Source: Kribbella antiqua
GTDB lineage: Bacteria > Actinomycetota > Actinomycetes > Propionibacteriales > Kribbellaceae
Assembly: GCF_004345665.1 (NCBI RefSeq)
Contig: NZ_SLWR01000023.1
Location: 1 to 42,413, forward strand
Length of the DNA stretch: 42,413 nt
Reading direction: 5' to 3'
Of the stretch, positions 1 through 8,705 are shown in pieces. The translations under genes were made by a program, and so were the position numbers. Position 1 is the stretch's first letter. Each line of letters opens with the position of its first letter. The notes under the pieces were generated by a model. That model saw only the letters and a program-made list of their open reading frames with translations. It had not been told where the DNA came from and ran no database searches.

Positions 1-52
1 CAGCTCACTCGGTTCCTACGAACCAACTGGCGGCCGATCCTGGCCTTCGCCG

Positions 53-622
53 GTGTGTGCGATCGCGAGTATCCCGGTCACGTTGGTCCTGCGCGGGTAC
101 CTGCTTGGCGTTGCGCATGGCGCCGTGGCGACGTTCTTCGTCGCCGCCGTGGGACATCTCTTCCTCGTCTACACCGGCTCGACGCGAGAGTTGTCCGGGG
201 CATACGGGGAGGACAACACCCGCGACGTCCTACGGCGAGCCAAACGAAAGCGACACATCTGGAGCTCGATCGACAACCTCGAGATTCAGAGCGGGGATGT
301 GGACCACCTCGTCATTGCACCAGCCGGCGTCTACGCCATCGACAGCAAGTGGCACGCCGCCGATCTGACCGACGCCGTTCTCGACCGCGACGTTGCGACC
401 GCCCGCGCCGCAGCACGGCGCGCGAACCTGATCCTGCGGTCCCTGCGTCGGCAAGCCCTCGAAGCGCAGCCACTCGTCGTGGTCTGGGGCCGCGGACAAG
501 GCGACCTACCCGAGGCCGGATGTGTTGTAGACGGAGTACTGATCCTCAGAGGATCAGGCCTGCGCAGCTGGCTGGCGCAGCGCCCCGCCGGTGCCATCAG
601 CCAGAACACGCCACCGAAGTAG
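53..622 (+). CDS. NERD-domain membrane protein, N-terminus uncertain
   Basis: A 189-residue frame with a hydrophobic N-terminal third (about residues 3-42, room for two membrane segments) and then a NERD (nuclease-related) domain. Visible hallmarks are GAYGEDNTRDVL, DVDHLVIAP and VYAIDSKWHA, which match the family pattern G..GE, DxDH and the acidic residue before K. NERD domains are thought to be nuclease-like; the substrate is unknown. The GTG start at 53 is nominal: this frame is open to the left edge of the window. In the neighbouring frame bases 1-57 read FLRTNWRPILAFAGV, a natural basic-then-hydrophobic lead-in to this protein, so either the start lies outside the window or one base has been lost near 52-60. 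A decayed second copy of the same gene lies at 2779-3192. Confidence 0.65.
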   Translation: MCAIASIPVTLVLRGYLLGVAHGAVATFFVAAVGHLFLVYTGSTRELSGAYGEDNTRDVLRRAKRKRHIWSSIDNLEIQSGDVDHLVIAPAGVYAIDSKWHAADLTDAVLDRDVATARAAARRANLILRSLRRQALEAQPLVVVWGRGQGDLPEAGCVVDGVLILRGSGLRSWLAQRPAGAISQNTPPK

Positions 623-782
623 TCACAAAGCTATGACTGTTCAATGCCCGCGTAGATCCCACTCGACCCCCAGCAACGAAGAAGGCAGAGCCGACCAGGG
701 GTGGAGGCGTCGGCGAGCTGGGTTAAGCCCGCGGGCCGCAAAAGATGCTGCTTCCGGGAGCCCTCACTAAAAGGAGATCGCA

Positions 783-995
783 ATGACGAATCGACCCCGT
801 CCGAGCTTCCTAGACGCCTATCTGGTCGCTGAGAATTCAATGGGAGCACCCATGATTGGCGTTGTCCGTAAAGATCGGAATGTCTGGAGGATCCTGCGAT
901 TCGGCGTCGGAGCGGACCGACAGCCACGGGAGGCGTTCGCTACGCGTGAGGAGGCCGGCGCCTACTTGTTAGAGACGGAGCAGCGCCCCAACTGA
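783..995 (+). CDS. Small protein of unknown function (70 aa)
   Basis: An ATG start sits behind a very good ribosome site (AAAAGGAGATCGCA, 769-782), which is the main reason to believe in this gene. The product is soluble, with a central segment (GVVRKDRNVWRILRFG) that looks like a small beta-rich fold and a helical C-terminus (FATREEAGAYLLETEQ). No known family is recognised. The 160 bases upstream, after the NERD gene, hold no other gene. It is followed by a non-coding stretch carrying repeats. Confidence 0.68.
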   Translation: MTNRPRPSFLDAYLVAENSMGAPMIGVVRKDRNVWRILRFGVGADRQPREAFATREEAGAYLLETEQRPN

Positions 996-1427
996 GGCGT
1001 CAGTTGCTGGCCACCGGCCCGCGGATGCGTCGGCAGTGCCAAGCCTGATGACCAGGAAACCACTTCTTGGCTGGGGATTATGAGTCCGACGGCCGTTGCC
1101 ACAGGAGCCGACTTCAGGCTCCGGGAGTTCGTGTCTCGACCCGATCTGACCCCTCTGCCAACGCTACTTGACTCCAGGTGGCCCCACGACTGGCCCCACG
1201 CCATCGGCACCTTGTGATGGCGCTCCCTACCGACGTGGCAGCTGAGCGGCGCCGATAGCAGTTCTTATGGCTGCATGCGCGCGCCCTGTGGGGCCAACCT
1301 GATCTGAGCCACAACGCTGGATGTCACTTCGTGCAATTTTGCTCGACCATGTCGTCAAGGAGTGCCGGATCGGTCATCGTTGGTGACCGTCAAGCTCATT
1401 CGACGCGACTTCACTGAGGACTCCACT
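996..1427. other. Non-coding stretch, possible attachment-site debris
   Basis: About 430 bases without a supported gene. Three things stand out. Bases 1075-1088, read on the minus strand, equal CGGACTCATAATCC, the anticodon arm of many tRNA-Met genes, but the rest of a tRNA is missing. A 6-bp hairpin lies at 1104-1122 (GGAGCC/GGCTCC). The 9-mer TGGCCCCAC occurs three times (see the repeat entry). Fragments of tRNA plus short GGCCCCA repeats are what one would expect from an old tyrosine-integrase attachment region; this is inference. Confidence 0.35.
1179..1296. repeat. Repeated 9-mer TGGCCCCAC (two tandem, one inverted)
   Basis: TGGCCCCACGAC at 1179-1190 is followed directly by TGGCCCCACGCC at 1191-1202, a 12-bp tandem pair. 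The same 9-mer is present inverted (GTGGGGCCA) at 1288-1296. Similar short repeats serve as arm-type sites of tyrosine integrases, which is one possible reading; no integrase gene is present here. Confidence 0.5.
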
Positions 1428-2690
1428 ATGCGAAGAGCTCGCTTTGTCCTGCCCATTCTGGGTTCCACCGCCCTGCTGCTCCTGGGTGCGAACGGCGTAC
1501 AGGCGTCGGCGCAGCCCGATGCGAACGAGCCCCGATCGACGAGTGCGCTTCCGAAGAATCTGACACCGGTCGACGAGATCCCGGTGCAGCAGGCGGCCGA
1601 GGAGGCAACGCGGGCCACCGCGAAGTACGCGAACTCCTTCGGCGGTGCGCACTGGGATGCCGCCGCGAAGGTGCTGTACATCAACCTCGTGCAACCGAAG
1701 GCGAAGCAGGCCGATCACCGCGCCGAGCTCCAGAGCGCGATCCGCGATCGCGTGACCAGCGCGAGGCTCGGGGTGACGACGAAGTTCCGGTCCGTTCCGA
1801 TGTCGATCGACCAGCAGAACGCGCTGGTGTCACGCTTCATGGACGAGAGGGCCAAGTGGGGTGGTCAGGCCGCGACCAAGAACATCGTCGGTGCCTCGGT
1901 CGACGAGGTGACCGGGCGGATCTTTGCGGGTGCGCTGACCGGTACCGATGCGCTGCAGGCCGCCGCGCGGAAGCACTTCGGCGACATCGTGGACGTCCAG
2001 CCGACCGCCGCACCGCAGATTCAAGGACGGTACAACGACTTTTCGCCGTACTCCTCCGGGAATGCGTTGTACCTAGACCAGTTCTGGCCGCGCGATGTGG
2101 GCATGGCGCAGTGCACGCAGGGATATAACTGGCTTCGCCACTCGGACGGCCTGCGGTACGCGAGCATGGCCGGCCATTGCGCGGAGCCCGGCGAGAGCGT
2201 ATTTCACGTCAGTACGTCGCAGCGCATCGGGTACGTCGGCACGAAGTACCTGAACAACAACGAGTACATCGACTTCGAGTTCATTCGAATGACCGTCGGC
2301 GCGGTGAGCGGCACGGTATGGGTAGGCAGTCCCACCACGGAGGACCTGCGCAGGGTCACAAGCGTCGACACCGGAGTGTTGACCGGTGTGACGGCCTGCT
2401 CGAGCGGCGCGAACGGCGGCCTGGTCTGTGGGTTGGTTAGGAACCGTACCGCGGCGGTCACCTTCGACGGGATCACCACCAAACAACTCACCTGCGTCTC
2501 CAATCCGACCCTTACCAAGAGCGGCGACTCGGGCGGGCCGTGGCTGACGACGGCCAGTGACGGAACGGTGAGAGCGTGGGGCCAGCACCTTGGCAAATGG
2601 AACTGTGCCGGTGATCAAGCCGTCGACATGGTCTTCTCCACCGTCCAGAACATCTCTGCCCGAGCCGGCGCCACACTGATTCTTGGTTGA
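1428..2690 (+). CDS. Secreted trypsin-like serine protease (S1 family)
   Basis: A 420-residue precursor. Residues 1-28 form a signal peptide (MRRAR, then a hydrophobic core, ending near QASA). Residues 30 to about 200 look like a pro-region of the kind found in streptogrisin-type proteases. The protease domain has all three catalytic residues: His250 in SMAGHC, Asp282 in YIDFEF and Ser368 in KSGDSGGPW. Several Cys residues around 229-393 could form disulfides. The frame is open upstream to 1362, but the ATG at 1428 is chosen because it has a TGAGGA ribosome site (1414-1419) and begins the signal peptide. A strong hairpin terminator follows 27 bases after the stop, so it is monocistronic. The natural substrate is unknown. 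Confidence 0.92.
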   Translation: MRRARFVLPILGSTALLLLGANGVQASAQPDANEPRSTSALPKNLTPVDEIPVQQAAEEATRATAKYANSFGGAHWDAAAKVLYINLVQPKAKQADHRAELQSAIRDRVTSARLGVTTKFRSVPMSIDQQNALVSRFMDERAKWGGQAATKNIVGASVDEVTGRIFAGALTGTDALQAAARKHFGDIVDVQPTAAPQIQGRYNDFSPYSSGNALYLDQFWPRDVGMAQCTQGYNWLRHSDGLRYASMAGHCAEPGESVFHVSTSQRIGYVGTKYLNNNEYIDFEFIRMTVGAVSGTVWVGSPTTEDLRRVTSVDTGVLTGVTACSSGANGGLVCGLVRNRTAAVTFDGITTKQLTCVSNPTLTKSGDSGGPWLTTASDGTVRAWGQHLGKWNCAGDQAVDMVFSTVQNISARAGATLILG

Positions 2691-2716
2691 ATCGGCTGTC
2701 GACCAGCTCTGATCAA

Positions 2717-2755
2717 AGACGGCAGCTGACTACAGGTACCGGTCAGCTGCCGTCT
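2717..2755 (+). terminator. Hairpin terminator of the protease gene
   Basis: A perfect 14-bp inverted repeat, AGACGGCAGCTGAC (2717-2730) and GTCAGCTGCCGTCT (2742-2755), with an 11-base loop, lies just after the stop codon at 2690. There is no long T-run, as is usual in actinobacteria. Confidence 0.8.
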
Positions 2756-2778
2756 GGCGGGTTTGGGCGAAAGCAGTA

Positions 2779-3192
2779 TGGATCGACCATCTGGTCGTGA
2801 CCGCCGCAAGCATCGTTGTTATCGACAGCAAGTGGCATGCAACGGATCTGACTGAGAGCATCCTGCTTGCCGACGTAACAGCCGCTATGCGGGCGGCGCG
2901 TCGCGCTAGCCTCATTCTGGGTTCGCTGCACGTTACTGACCTCCCAGTTCGGCCGTTGCTGGTCTTGTGGGGTCGTGCACGACACGATCTCGATTACCAT
3001 CCGCGCGAGGTCAGCGGTGTGGAGATCGTCGGCGGGCACGGGCTGGGCAGGTGGTTGGCGCGCAACTCACGCGGTGCCCTAACGCGTCAGCAGGGCAGAC
3101 AACTGTTGGCGGGGATGCGCTACTTCAAGGTACGAGTCGATCCGTCTCGAGGTCGGCAAGACAATCACGGGTCGCCGTCAGCTGCCATCTAG
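2779..3192 (+). pseudogene. Remnant of a second NERD-domain gene
   Basis: The reading frame from about 2779 gives WIDHLVVTAASIVVIDSKWHATDL, clearly the counterpart of DVDHLVIAPAGVYAIDSKWHAADL in the gene at 53-622. Similarity continues through the helical region (AAMRAARRASLILGSL against ARAAARRANLILRSL) and the LVLWGR and LGRWLA segments. The N-terminal membrane part and the GE motif are missing, and no ribosome site precedes the first possible start (GTG 2797). It is therefore read as a 5'-truncated duplicate rather than an active gene. Its 3' end overlaps the 3' end of the relaxase gene on the other strand by 15 bases, placing it at the edge of the mobile element. Confidence 0.65.
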
Positions 3193-6100
3193 AGCCGGGC
3201 CGGATGGTGTGTGAACTGGATCGTCGCGAGACCCCGCTGCAGCAGATTGATGGTCTGGTTGGAGGCTTTGGAGTTGCTCAGTGAGCAGCGTGTGGTGATG
3301 CCGTTGGTGAGAGGCCGTCGGCGCGGGAGCCGGGCCGAGCGGGTCGCTGCTGTTGACTCCGTAGCGTTCCCGGTACGCAGCGACACGTCGCAGTAGATCA
3401 ACGCGTTGAGAATCTGAATTCGCGGCCAGACTCCTCAACAGAGCTTCGGACCAGGCGTAGCTGGAGGTGATCGCCTTCTCGGCGAGCCAGTTGGCGCGTT
3501 GGGTGATTTGGGCTTCGAGCTCGCGGAGTGGGGCGATGAGGGTTGGGTCGGTGATGTGGGTGACTGGGGTTACGAGGCCGGCGATCAGGGGTGGGGGTTG
3601 GGGCGTGCGGTGTTCGGCTCGGGTGATTAGGCGGTTGAGGCGGGCGTGGAGGACTGCGGCGACGTCGTGGGCGGTGTGCAGAGGGGATTGAGTTACGGCT
3701 CGATGGAGGGTTTGGGGGATGTTGAGGCCGGCGGATTCGGCGCGGCGGAGCGTGGCTATGAGGGGGCCGTAGGCGGGAGAGGCTTCGACGGCGGCTTGGT
3801 CGGTTGGGTCGAGGCCGCTGGTGGCGATGGCCTCTCGGTAGCGGTTGTGGGCGTCTAGTTGGCAGAGGTATGCGTGGATGGGGACTAGGCGGTCGAGTCG
3901 GGTTGCGTTGTCTAGTTCTTGGCGCATGACTTCGTGGGCGGATTGTTCGGTGCCTGGGTCTTGGAGTACCGCTTCGAGGACGTCTTGCATGGTTTGTTCG
4001 GGGTGGGGTTCGTGCATGTCGGATGTGGTCTGGTGGGTGGCGACGTAGGCGCGGTTGGTGTGGCGGCCGCGGGTCATACCGACGTAAATGAGGGCGCGGG
4101 TGAGTTGGTCAGAGACGAGTAGATGGGCGGTGTCGACCGTGGCGCCTTGGGCTCGGTGGGCGGTTGTTGCGTAGGCGAGTTCGACGGATTCCTGCACGTA
4201 GCCCGTGGGGAGAGTGACGGTTTCGCCGTTGGGGTTTTGGACGGTAAGGGAGCCGTCGGGCCAGCGATGGATGACGGTCCATTGGTCGCCGTTTTGGACG
4301 AAGCCCTGGTGGCCGTAGCGGAGGCGGCGGTTGTTGAGGCGGGTGACGACGTGGTCGCCGATGCCGACGTGGTTGCCATTGTGGAGTTCGATGCCGTCGG
4401 GTTCGACTTCGCCGGTGTGGATTCGGTCGAGGCGCGCGCGGGCGTTGAGGCGGGCGACGGTGGTGTTGTCGGCGGCGATGAGCAGGCTGGTCTTTCCGGC
4501 GGCGATGTCGGCTCGCCAGGCCTGGTAGGCGGCGGTTTCCATGTCGTCGCTTGCGCCGGCGGTGAGGCGGTCGTGGTCGTCGTACTGGTCGATGACGGCG
4601 AGGTCGCCGCGGCGGAGGGCGAGGCTGGCGTCGCGTTCCCAGGGGTTGGTGAAGCGCCAGACGTCGCTGAGTTCGGCGGCTTGGGTGTCGCGGGCGATGA
4701 GGCGGAATGCGCCGCCGGTGTCGGCTGCGCCGAGCTGGGCGTCGTCGCCGACGAGGAGGAGTTTGGCGCCGGCGGCGTTGGCTTCGCGGGCGAGGGTTGC
4801 GAGTTCCATGGTGCCTGCCATGGAGGCTTCGTCGACGATGACGAGTTGGTTGGCGCGGAAGCTCCAGCGGTCTTGTTCGGAGCGCAGCGTGGCGAGCAGG
4901 ACGGATAGGCGTTGGTGCCGGCGTCGACGGCCGGCTTGGCTCGCGAGTTGAGCGGCGTACTCGGTCTGTTGGATCTGTTGGCGGCGTTGTTCGGCGCCTA
5001 GTCCAACGGATTCGTGGATCCATTTGGCGATGTTCTCGGTGGGGGAGCCGATGGCGTCGGACAGGACGGTCGCGGCGGCCGATGATGGCGCGAGCGCGAT
5101 GATCGAACCTTCGTCGTGGACGGATTCCCAGCTGGTGGTCAGGGCGGAGAGCAGGCTGGTCTTGCCGGTGCCCGCTGGGCCGATCAGCGCCTCGAGCTTC
5201 TGTCCGCTCGCCGCGATCCTATGCAGCGCTTCGACCTTGTCCGCGCTGAGCTCCTCCGTCCGAACTGAGCTTGCCGGGATGGTGGGGCCTTCGCAGTCTC
5301 GGGCGAGATCGAGCAGCACAGACTCCGCACCGAGGACTACGGGCGAGGTGAAGATCTGGCCGTTGTGGATCGTGAAGACGCTCTCGCCCTCGAGCCTGGT
5401 CGTCGGAACGGTGACCAATTCCGGTGCGGTGAGGCTGATGGATTGCTGTTCCGCGCTCTCGACGACGGCCTGGAGTACGACGAACCGGTCGCGCGCGGAG
5501 ACGAGTCGAAGCAGCCGGGTTTGGCGTGCGGCTTCGGCGAGGAGGTTCCAGCGGGTCCAGGTCGCGCGTTTGTTCTGCAGCGTCAGTACGACGGTTGCGC
5601 CGTACGCCTCGATCGTGTGCGTGCTGAGGTCAGCCGCGGCCAGCGGACGGTCGCCGGTCTGCTCGAGGGAGCGTTGGATGGTTTCGACGGCGTCGCGGCC
5701 GATGGCCTGGTTCGCGCGGGCTCGCCATTCGCTCATGAGGGCTGCCAGTGGGCGGGCGAGGTGCTTGGGTGGCCGGTTCATGAGCGTTGCCTGCTGCCGG
5801 AGCGTGTACATCTCGGCTCGGCTCGGTGGGCGGTCGTGTTCGTCCAGGAGGGCTGCGAGGTTGGAGTCGATCTGCTCGGTTCGGGCGGAGAACTCGCGGA
5901 TGAGTTCGTCGGCTACGGCGTCGATTTCGAAGGCCGGGTTGCGTTGTGATCCGCGTTCGCGCAGTTCCCAGTTCACGCCTAGGCGGCGGGTGAGGTTGTC
6001 GGCGAGGAAGACGTTGTGGATCTCGGACATGGCGACGGCGGAGCGGAACAGGACGCGGCCGTCGAGGGTTCGCCAGCGTCCGTCGGGTCCTTGGACGCGG

Positions 6101-6780
6101 TTGGCGACGACGACGTGGGTGTGGAGCTGGGGGTCGCCGCTGCGGGTGTCCCAGTGGTCGAAGGCTGCGGCGATGAGGCCGCGGGTGTTGATTTGGGCGA
6201 TGCCGCCGTGGCCGGTTCTGGTGAGGGCGGCGTGCTGTTCGATGAGGTCGAGGATGTCGTTGACGGCGTCGTGGTGCGCGGCAACGATCTGTTCCTGTAC
6301 GCCGACATCGGTCGTTGCCCAGAGCGCCGAAACCGACTTGACGGGGGAGAAGGTCAGGTCGAATCCGGCGACGGCCTGTTGCGTCTTCTGCCGCATCTCG
6401 GCCTTGCGAATCTTGTCGATTGCGTCTTGCCTGGCCGCGTCGGTGAGGGCTGGATCGAGCGCCTTGATCTGGGCTCGAATGCGACGTGAGGGGCTCTCGT
6501 AAACCAGGTGTGGGCGGCCGAGTGTCCGGCCGGTCAACGGGTCTTCGGCGCGACCGAAAAGTGCGGCCATCTGGGGCTCGGTGACCTCGCTACCAGGCAC
6601 CAGGTAACCATCGCCAAGGCCACTCAAACCGCTACCGATCCAACGCCCAGCTGGGTATCCGGAGGCGGCGTAGTACGACGTGAGCGCGGTAGCCATGCGT
6701 CGATCGACGTCACCGGAAGCCACATGCCTGACCAGGTACTTGTAGCCATCTCCGGCCGTGAGCCGATGGATGCTCAGCAC
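3178..6780 (-). CDS. MobF-family conjugative relaxase-helicase (TraA/TrwC-like)
   Basis: A 1200-residue protein with the order typical of MobF relaxases. The N-terminus (MLSIHRLTAGDGYKYL) and the YY pair at 36-37 in TSYYAASGYPAGRW hold candidate nicking tyrosines. DLTFSPVKSVSALW (about 141-154) and the metal-binding histidines His209, His220 and His222 (DHW...LHTH) complete the relaxase domain. A RecD/TraI-type helicase follows, with Walker A GPAGTGKT (534-541), Walker B LVIVDEAS (646-653) and the late helicase motif TAHRAQGATVD (873-883). The last 280 residues are a helical tail. Such proteins nick DNA at oriT, stay covalently bound, and unwind the strand for transfer. Its start overlaps the stop of the upstream gene by 7 bases, so the two are likely translationally coupled. 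No coupling protein or translocase gene is visible in the window, suggesting a mobilizable element. Confidence 0.92.
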   Translation of the reverse strand: MLSIHRLTAGDGYKYLVRHVASGDVDRRMATALTSYYAASGYPAGRWIGSGLSGLGDGYLVPGSEVTEPQMAALFGRAEDPLTGRTLGRPHLVYESPSRRIRAQIKALDPALTDAARQDAIDKIRKAEMRQKTQQAVAGFDLTFSPVKSVSALWATTDVGVQEQIVAAHHDAVNDILDLIEQHAALTRTGHGGIAQINTRGLIAAAFDHWDTRSGDPQLHTHVVVANRVQGPDGRWRTLDGRVLFRSAVAMSEIHNVFLADNLTRRLGVNWELRERGSQRNPAFEIDAVADELIREFSARTEQIDSNLAALLDEHDRPPSRAEMYTLRQQATLMNRPPKHLARPLAALMSEWRARANQAIGRDAVETIQRSLEQTGDRPLAAADLSTHTIEAYGATVVLTLQNKRATWTRWNLLAEAARQTRLLRLVSARDRFVVLQAVVESAEQQSISLTAPELVTVPTTRLEGESVFTIHNGQIFTSPVVLGAESVLLDLARDCEGPTIPASSVRTEELSADKVEALHRIAASGQKLEALIGPAGTGKTSLLSALTTSWESVHDEGSIIALAPSSAAATVLSDAIGSPTENIAKWIHESVGLGAEQRRQQIQQTEYAAQLASQAGRRRRHQRLSVLLATLRSEQDRWSFRANQLVIVDEASMAGTMELATLAREANAAGAKLLLVGDDAQLGAADTGGAFRLIARDTQAAELSDVWRFTNPWERDASLALRRGDLAVIDQYDDHDRLTAGASDDMETAAYQAWRADIAAGKTSLLIAADNTTVARLNARARLDRIHTGEVEPDGIELHNGNHVGIGDHVVTRLNNRRLRYGHQGFVQNGDQWTVIHRWPDGSLTVQNPNGETVTLPTGYVQESVELAYATTAHRAQGATVDTAHLLVSDQLTRALIYVGMTRGRHTNRAYVATHQTTSDMHEPHPEQTMQDVLEAVLQDPGTEQSAHEVMRQELDNATRLDRLVPIHAYLCQLDAHNRYREAIATSGLDPTDQAAVEASPAYGPLIATLRRAESAGLNIPQTLHRAVTQSPLHTAHDVAAVLHARLNRLITRAEHRTPQPPPLIAGLVTPVTHITDPTLIAPLRELEAQITQRANWLAEKAITSSYAWSEALLRSLAANSDSQRVDLLRRVAAYRERYGVNSSDPLGPAPAPTASHQRHHHTLLTEQLQSLQPDHQSAAAGSRDDPVHTPSGPALDGS

Positions 6781-7067
6781 GACCGCAGCCGCGTGAACTC
6801 TTGCTCAAGCTCGGTGAGGGCTCGTCGCAGATCGGCGACTTCGCGGTGCAGCTGATCGATCTCCGCGCGCAGGGCATCCAGGAGCTGGTGGTCGTCGCGA
6901 AGTGCTCCGCTCGCCGCCGTTCGGCGGCTACGCCAGTGTCGGAGGCGGCAGCGATCTGAACAGAACCGCCGGTCGGATCTGCGCGCGACGAAGACCGCCG
7001 CACAGTACTCACAGGCTCTGGTCCGGTCGAGGTGGATGGCCTCGGATGGAGGTTCAGGAGTCGTCAT
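6774..7067 (-). CDS. Cys-rich coiled-coil protein upstream of relaxase
   Basis: A 97-residue protein. Residues about 19-40 carry a small zinc-finger-like pattern, CEYC then FCSDRC (C-x2-C, 13 residues, C-x3-C), followed by basic residues. Residues about 58-95 form a heptad-rich coiled coil (LLDALRAEIDQLHREVADL). It sits directly in front of the relaxase gene and overlaps it by 7 bases. Accessory proteins that help a relaxase bind its origin are often small, encoded just upstream and DNA-binding; that role is inference. A 38-bp repeat with an internal hairpin lies 36 bases upstream of its start and could be its promoter region or the transfer origin. Confidence 0.8.
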   Translation of the reverse strand: MTTPEPPSEAIHLDRTRACEYCAAVFVARRSDRRFCSDRCRLRHWRSRRTAASGALRDDHQLLDALRAEIDQLHREVADLRRALTELEQEFTRLRSC

Positions 7068-7102
7068 AATCGCTCAACGGAAGAGCGCGCCGACCCTCGA
7101 AT

Positions 7103-7140
7103 CTAATCGTTTCGGCGACAGAAACGCCTTAGGTGCAAGA
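7103..7140. repeat. 38-bp direct repeat, copy A, with internal hairpin
   Basis: It matches copy B at 11520-11557 in the same orientation at 32 of 38 positions; a weaker match (15 of 24) continues downstream. It contains a perfect inverted repeat CGTTTC/GAAACG (7109-7114, 7122-7127) around GGCGACA. It lies in the 335-base non-coding gap between the HNH-like gene and the relaxase operon. It could be an origin of transfer, an operator or a recombination site. The rest of the gap (7141-7402) shows nothing else I can name. Confidence 0.7.
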
Positions 7141-7402
7141 TGTGTGACGGTGTTGATGCTGCCGAGGGCGGGCGAGTAGCGGCGGTGGAGGGCATCCGGC
7201 AGGGGTGGCGAGTGGCGCGTCTGATCGCCATACGGCCAATCCCAGTTGATGCACTGGGCGCAGGCGCTATCGCGCGCAGTCGTTGAATGGCTGCATCGCC
7301 CCCGAATTGGCGTTAGCGAATGGTCAAAGCGGGGAGAGCTGGTGCGCGTTTCTGTTGCCGCGGCTCGCGGCGATGGCCGCGGCTGTGCGGCGAGTTACCT
7401 GG

Positions 7403-8515
7403 TCACGTTTCGAATCGCAGCGGGCCGGACGATGTTAGCCGTTTGCAACAGAAGTCTCCACATTCGTCCTGGATCAGGTACTCCTCTCGTTCGAGCGCGT
7501 CGTACATCTCCGTGATGGCCTCCGTTGTATCCGCGGCGATGCAGTGCGCGCCGTCCGGCTCAGTCTGTATCAGGTATGCGATCGGGCACTCGCAAGCAGT
7601 CCAGAAGGCATAGAACTGTCCGCGCATCGCCTCATGGACCAGGACGGCAGGGTAGTAGACAACGTGCGCGCCGCAGATCGCTTGCAATTCGACCATGCCG
7701 CCAACTGCCTGGCTTGGCGCCAGCTCCGTTGCGGGCTTCCATGGTCGTAGCTCAACGTGCTTCTCGGTTGAACGGAACTCTGTACCGCCGCTGAACTCAA
7801 GGAATCCAGCATCGTCGAGGGGGATCCCTCTCGGCCAGGAGACAGGTCCCGCTGACGGCCAGAGCTGCGGCAGGTCTAGCCGGGTCGATACCTGGGCGTG
7901 GAGACTCGGCGTCGTGAATCGCACCCCATGGAGCACGAGCTGTCCGAGCACAACAGTCATGGCATAGCCCTGCGGCCGGTCGGGTTCAGGGATGCCGTCT
8001 ATGCGCACCGCCAACGGCGTGACCCGCACGGACCAGCCGCGAACTCCGTCGTACCGCCCGATCCAGAACTGGCTGACTGGGAGAGGACACGCTTCTTCTC
8101 GCAGAGTGTAGAAGTCGCGGTACTCCGAAGTCGGCAGCCCGTAACCATGGTCCCGATCCTCTTCGGACGACACCAGCATGGCCGTGAGCGCGGTCTTCTG
8201 CGCCCACGCTGCAATCCGTCCGGTGTCCGCAACCTCGATCTCGCCGGGCTCGCCCAAGATGAACGGCGTCAGGACGCGCTGAGCCGTGACCTCGAGACGG
8301 CTCATCCAGCCGTGGTTGCAGTCGCCGCATACGTCCCGCACCTTCTGCCGGAACGGTGGGCGGACGCCGAGCTCCCGGCCGATCCGGTTGAGAGGGCCGG
8401 CGCCATGCAATACCGGCTCCAGGTCCAAGCCGATCCGTGACAACCAGTCCCCGAGCACGTGCTCACCGGTTAGCGGGCCGCTGGAGCCACAGAAAGCGCA
8501 GGCGTGGATGGACAC
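7403..8515 (-). CDS. HNH-endonuclease-like zinc protein (370 aa)
   Basis: The N-terminus has the arrangement of a zinc-containing HNH fold: CAFC (Cys6, Cys9), GEH (Glu18-His19), then VCGDCNHGW (Cys63, Cys66, Asn67, Gly69, Trp70). In HNH proteins these residues hold zinc and form the metal-dependent nuclease centre; here the catalytic role is inferred from the pattern only. The remaining 300 residues are unlike anything I recognise, with aromatic-rich segments and a Cys-containing C-terminus (ECGDFCCKR). The GTG start is chosen for its GGAGGA ribosome site just upstream. It is divergent from the two-gene unit at 8706-10714 and belongs to the cargo between the two 38-bp repeats, a typical position for a defence or addiction gene. 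Confidence 0.75.
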   Translation of the reverse strand: MSIHACAFCGSSGPLTGEHVLGDWLSRIGLDLEPVLHGAGPLNRIGRELGVRPPFRQKVRDVCGDCNHGWMSRLEVTAQRVLTPFILGEPGEIEVADTGRIAAWAQKTALTAMLVSSEEDRDHGYGLPTSEYRDFYTLREEACPLPVSQFWIGRYDGVRGWSVRVTPLAVRIDGIPEPDRPQGYAMTVVLGQLVLHGVRFTTPSLHAQVSTRLDLPQLWPSAGPVSWPRGIPLDDAGFLEFSGGTEFRSTEKHVELRPWKPATELAPSQAVGGMVELQAICGAHVVYYPAVLVHEAMRGQFYAFWTACECPIAYLIQTEPDGAHCIAADTTEAITEMYDALEREEYLIQDECGDFCCKRLTSSGPLRFET

Positions 8516-8705
8516 AGGCTCCTCCGGCGTGATGGTCAGAAGTCGTTAGGTTCATATGCTCGCGGACTTCGTCCGCTTTGCGCTTGCCTTAAGCACCTCG
8601 GCAGTACCCCTCACCTGGACGCAGTGGTGTGGTTCGCGACACGCGACACGCCGGTTTGGTTGAGTTCAGCACGCCGATTACTGGTTGTGGTGTAACTTCG
8701 GCGTC

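Noticed and set aside
1075..1088. tRNA-Met gene on the minus strand
   Set aside because: Only the anticodon-arm bases match; D-arm, T-arm and acceptor stem are missing, so no tRNA is called.
1104..1122. Anticodon arm of a selenocysteine or lysine tRNA (GGAGCC-GACTTCA-GGCTCC)
   Set aside because: The loop lacks the conserved T33 and no other tRNA arms pair around it.
5024..6502. 492-codon plus-strand frame opposite the relaxase gene
   Set aside because: It is antisense to conserved relaxase and helicase motifs and reads as Ser/Arg-rich filler.
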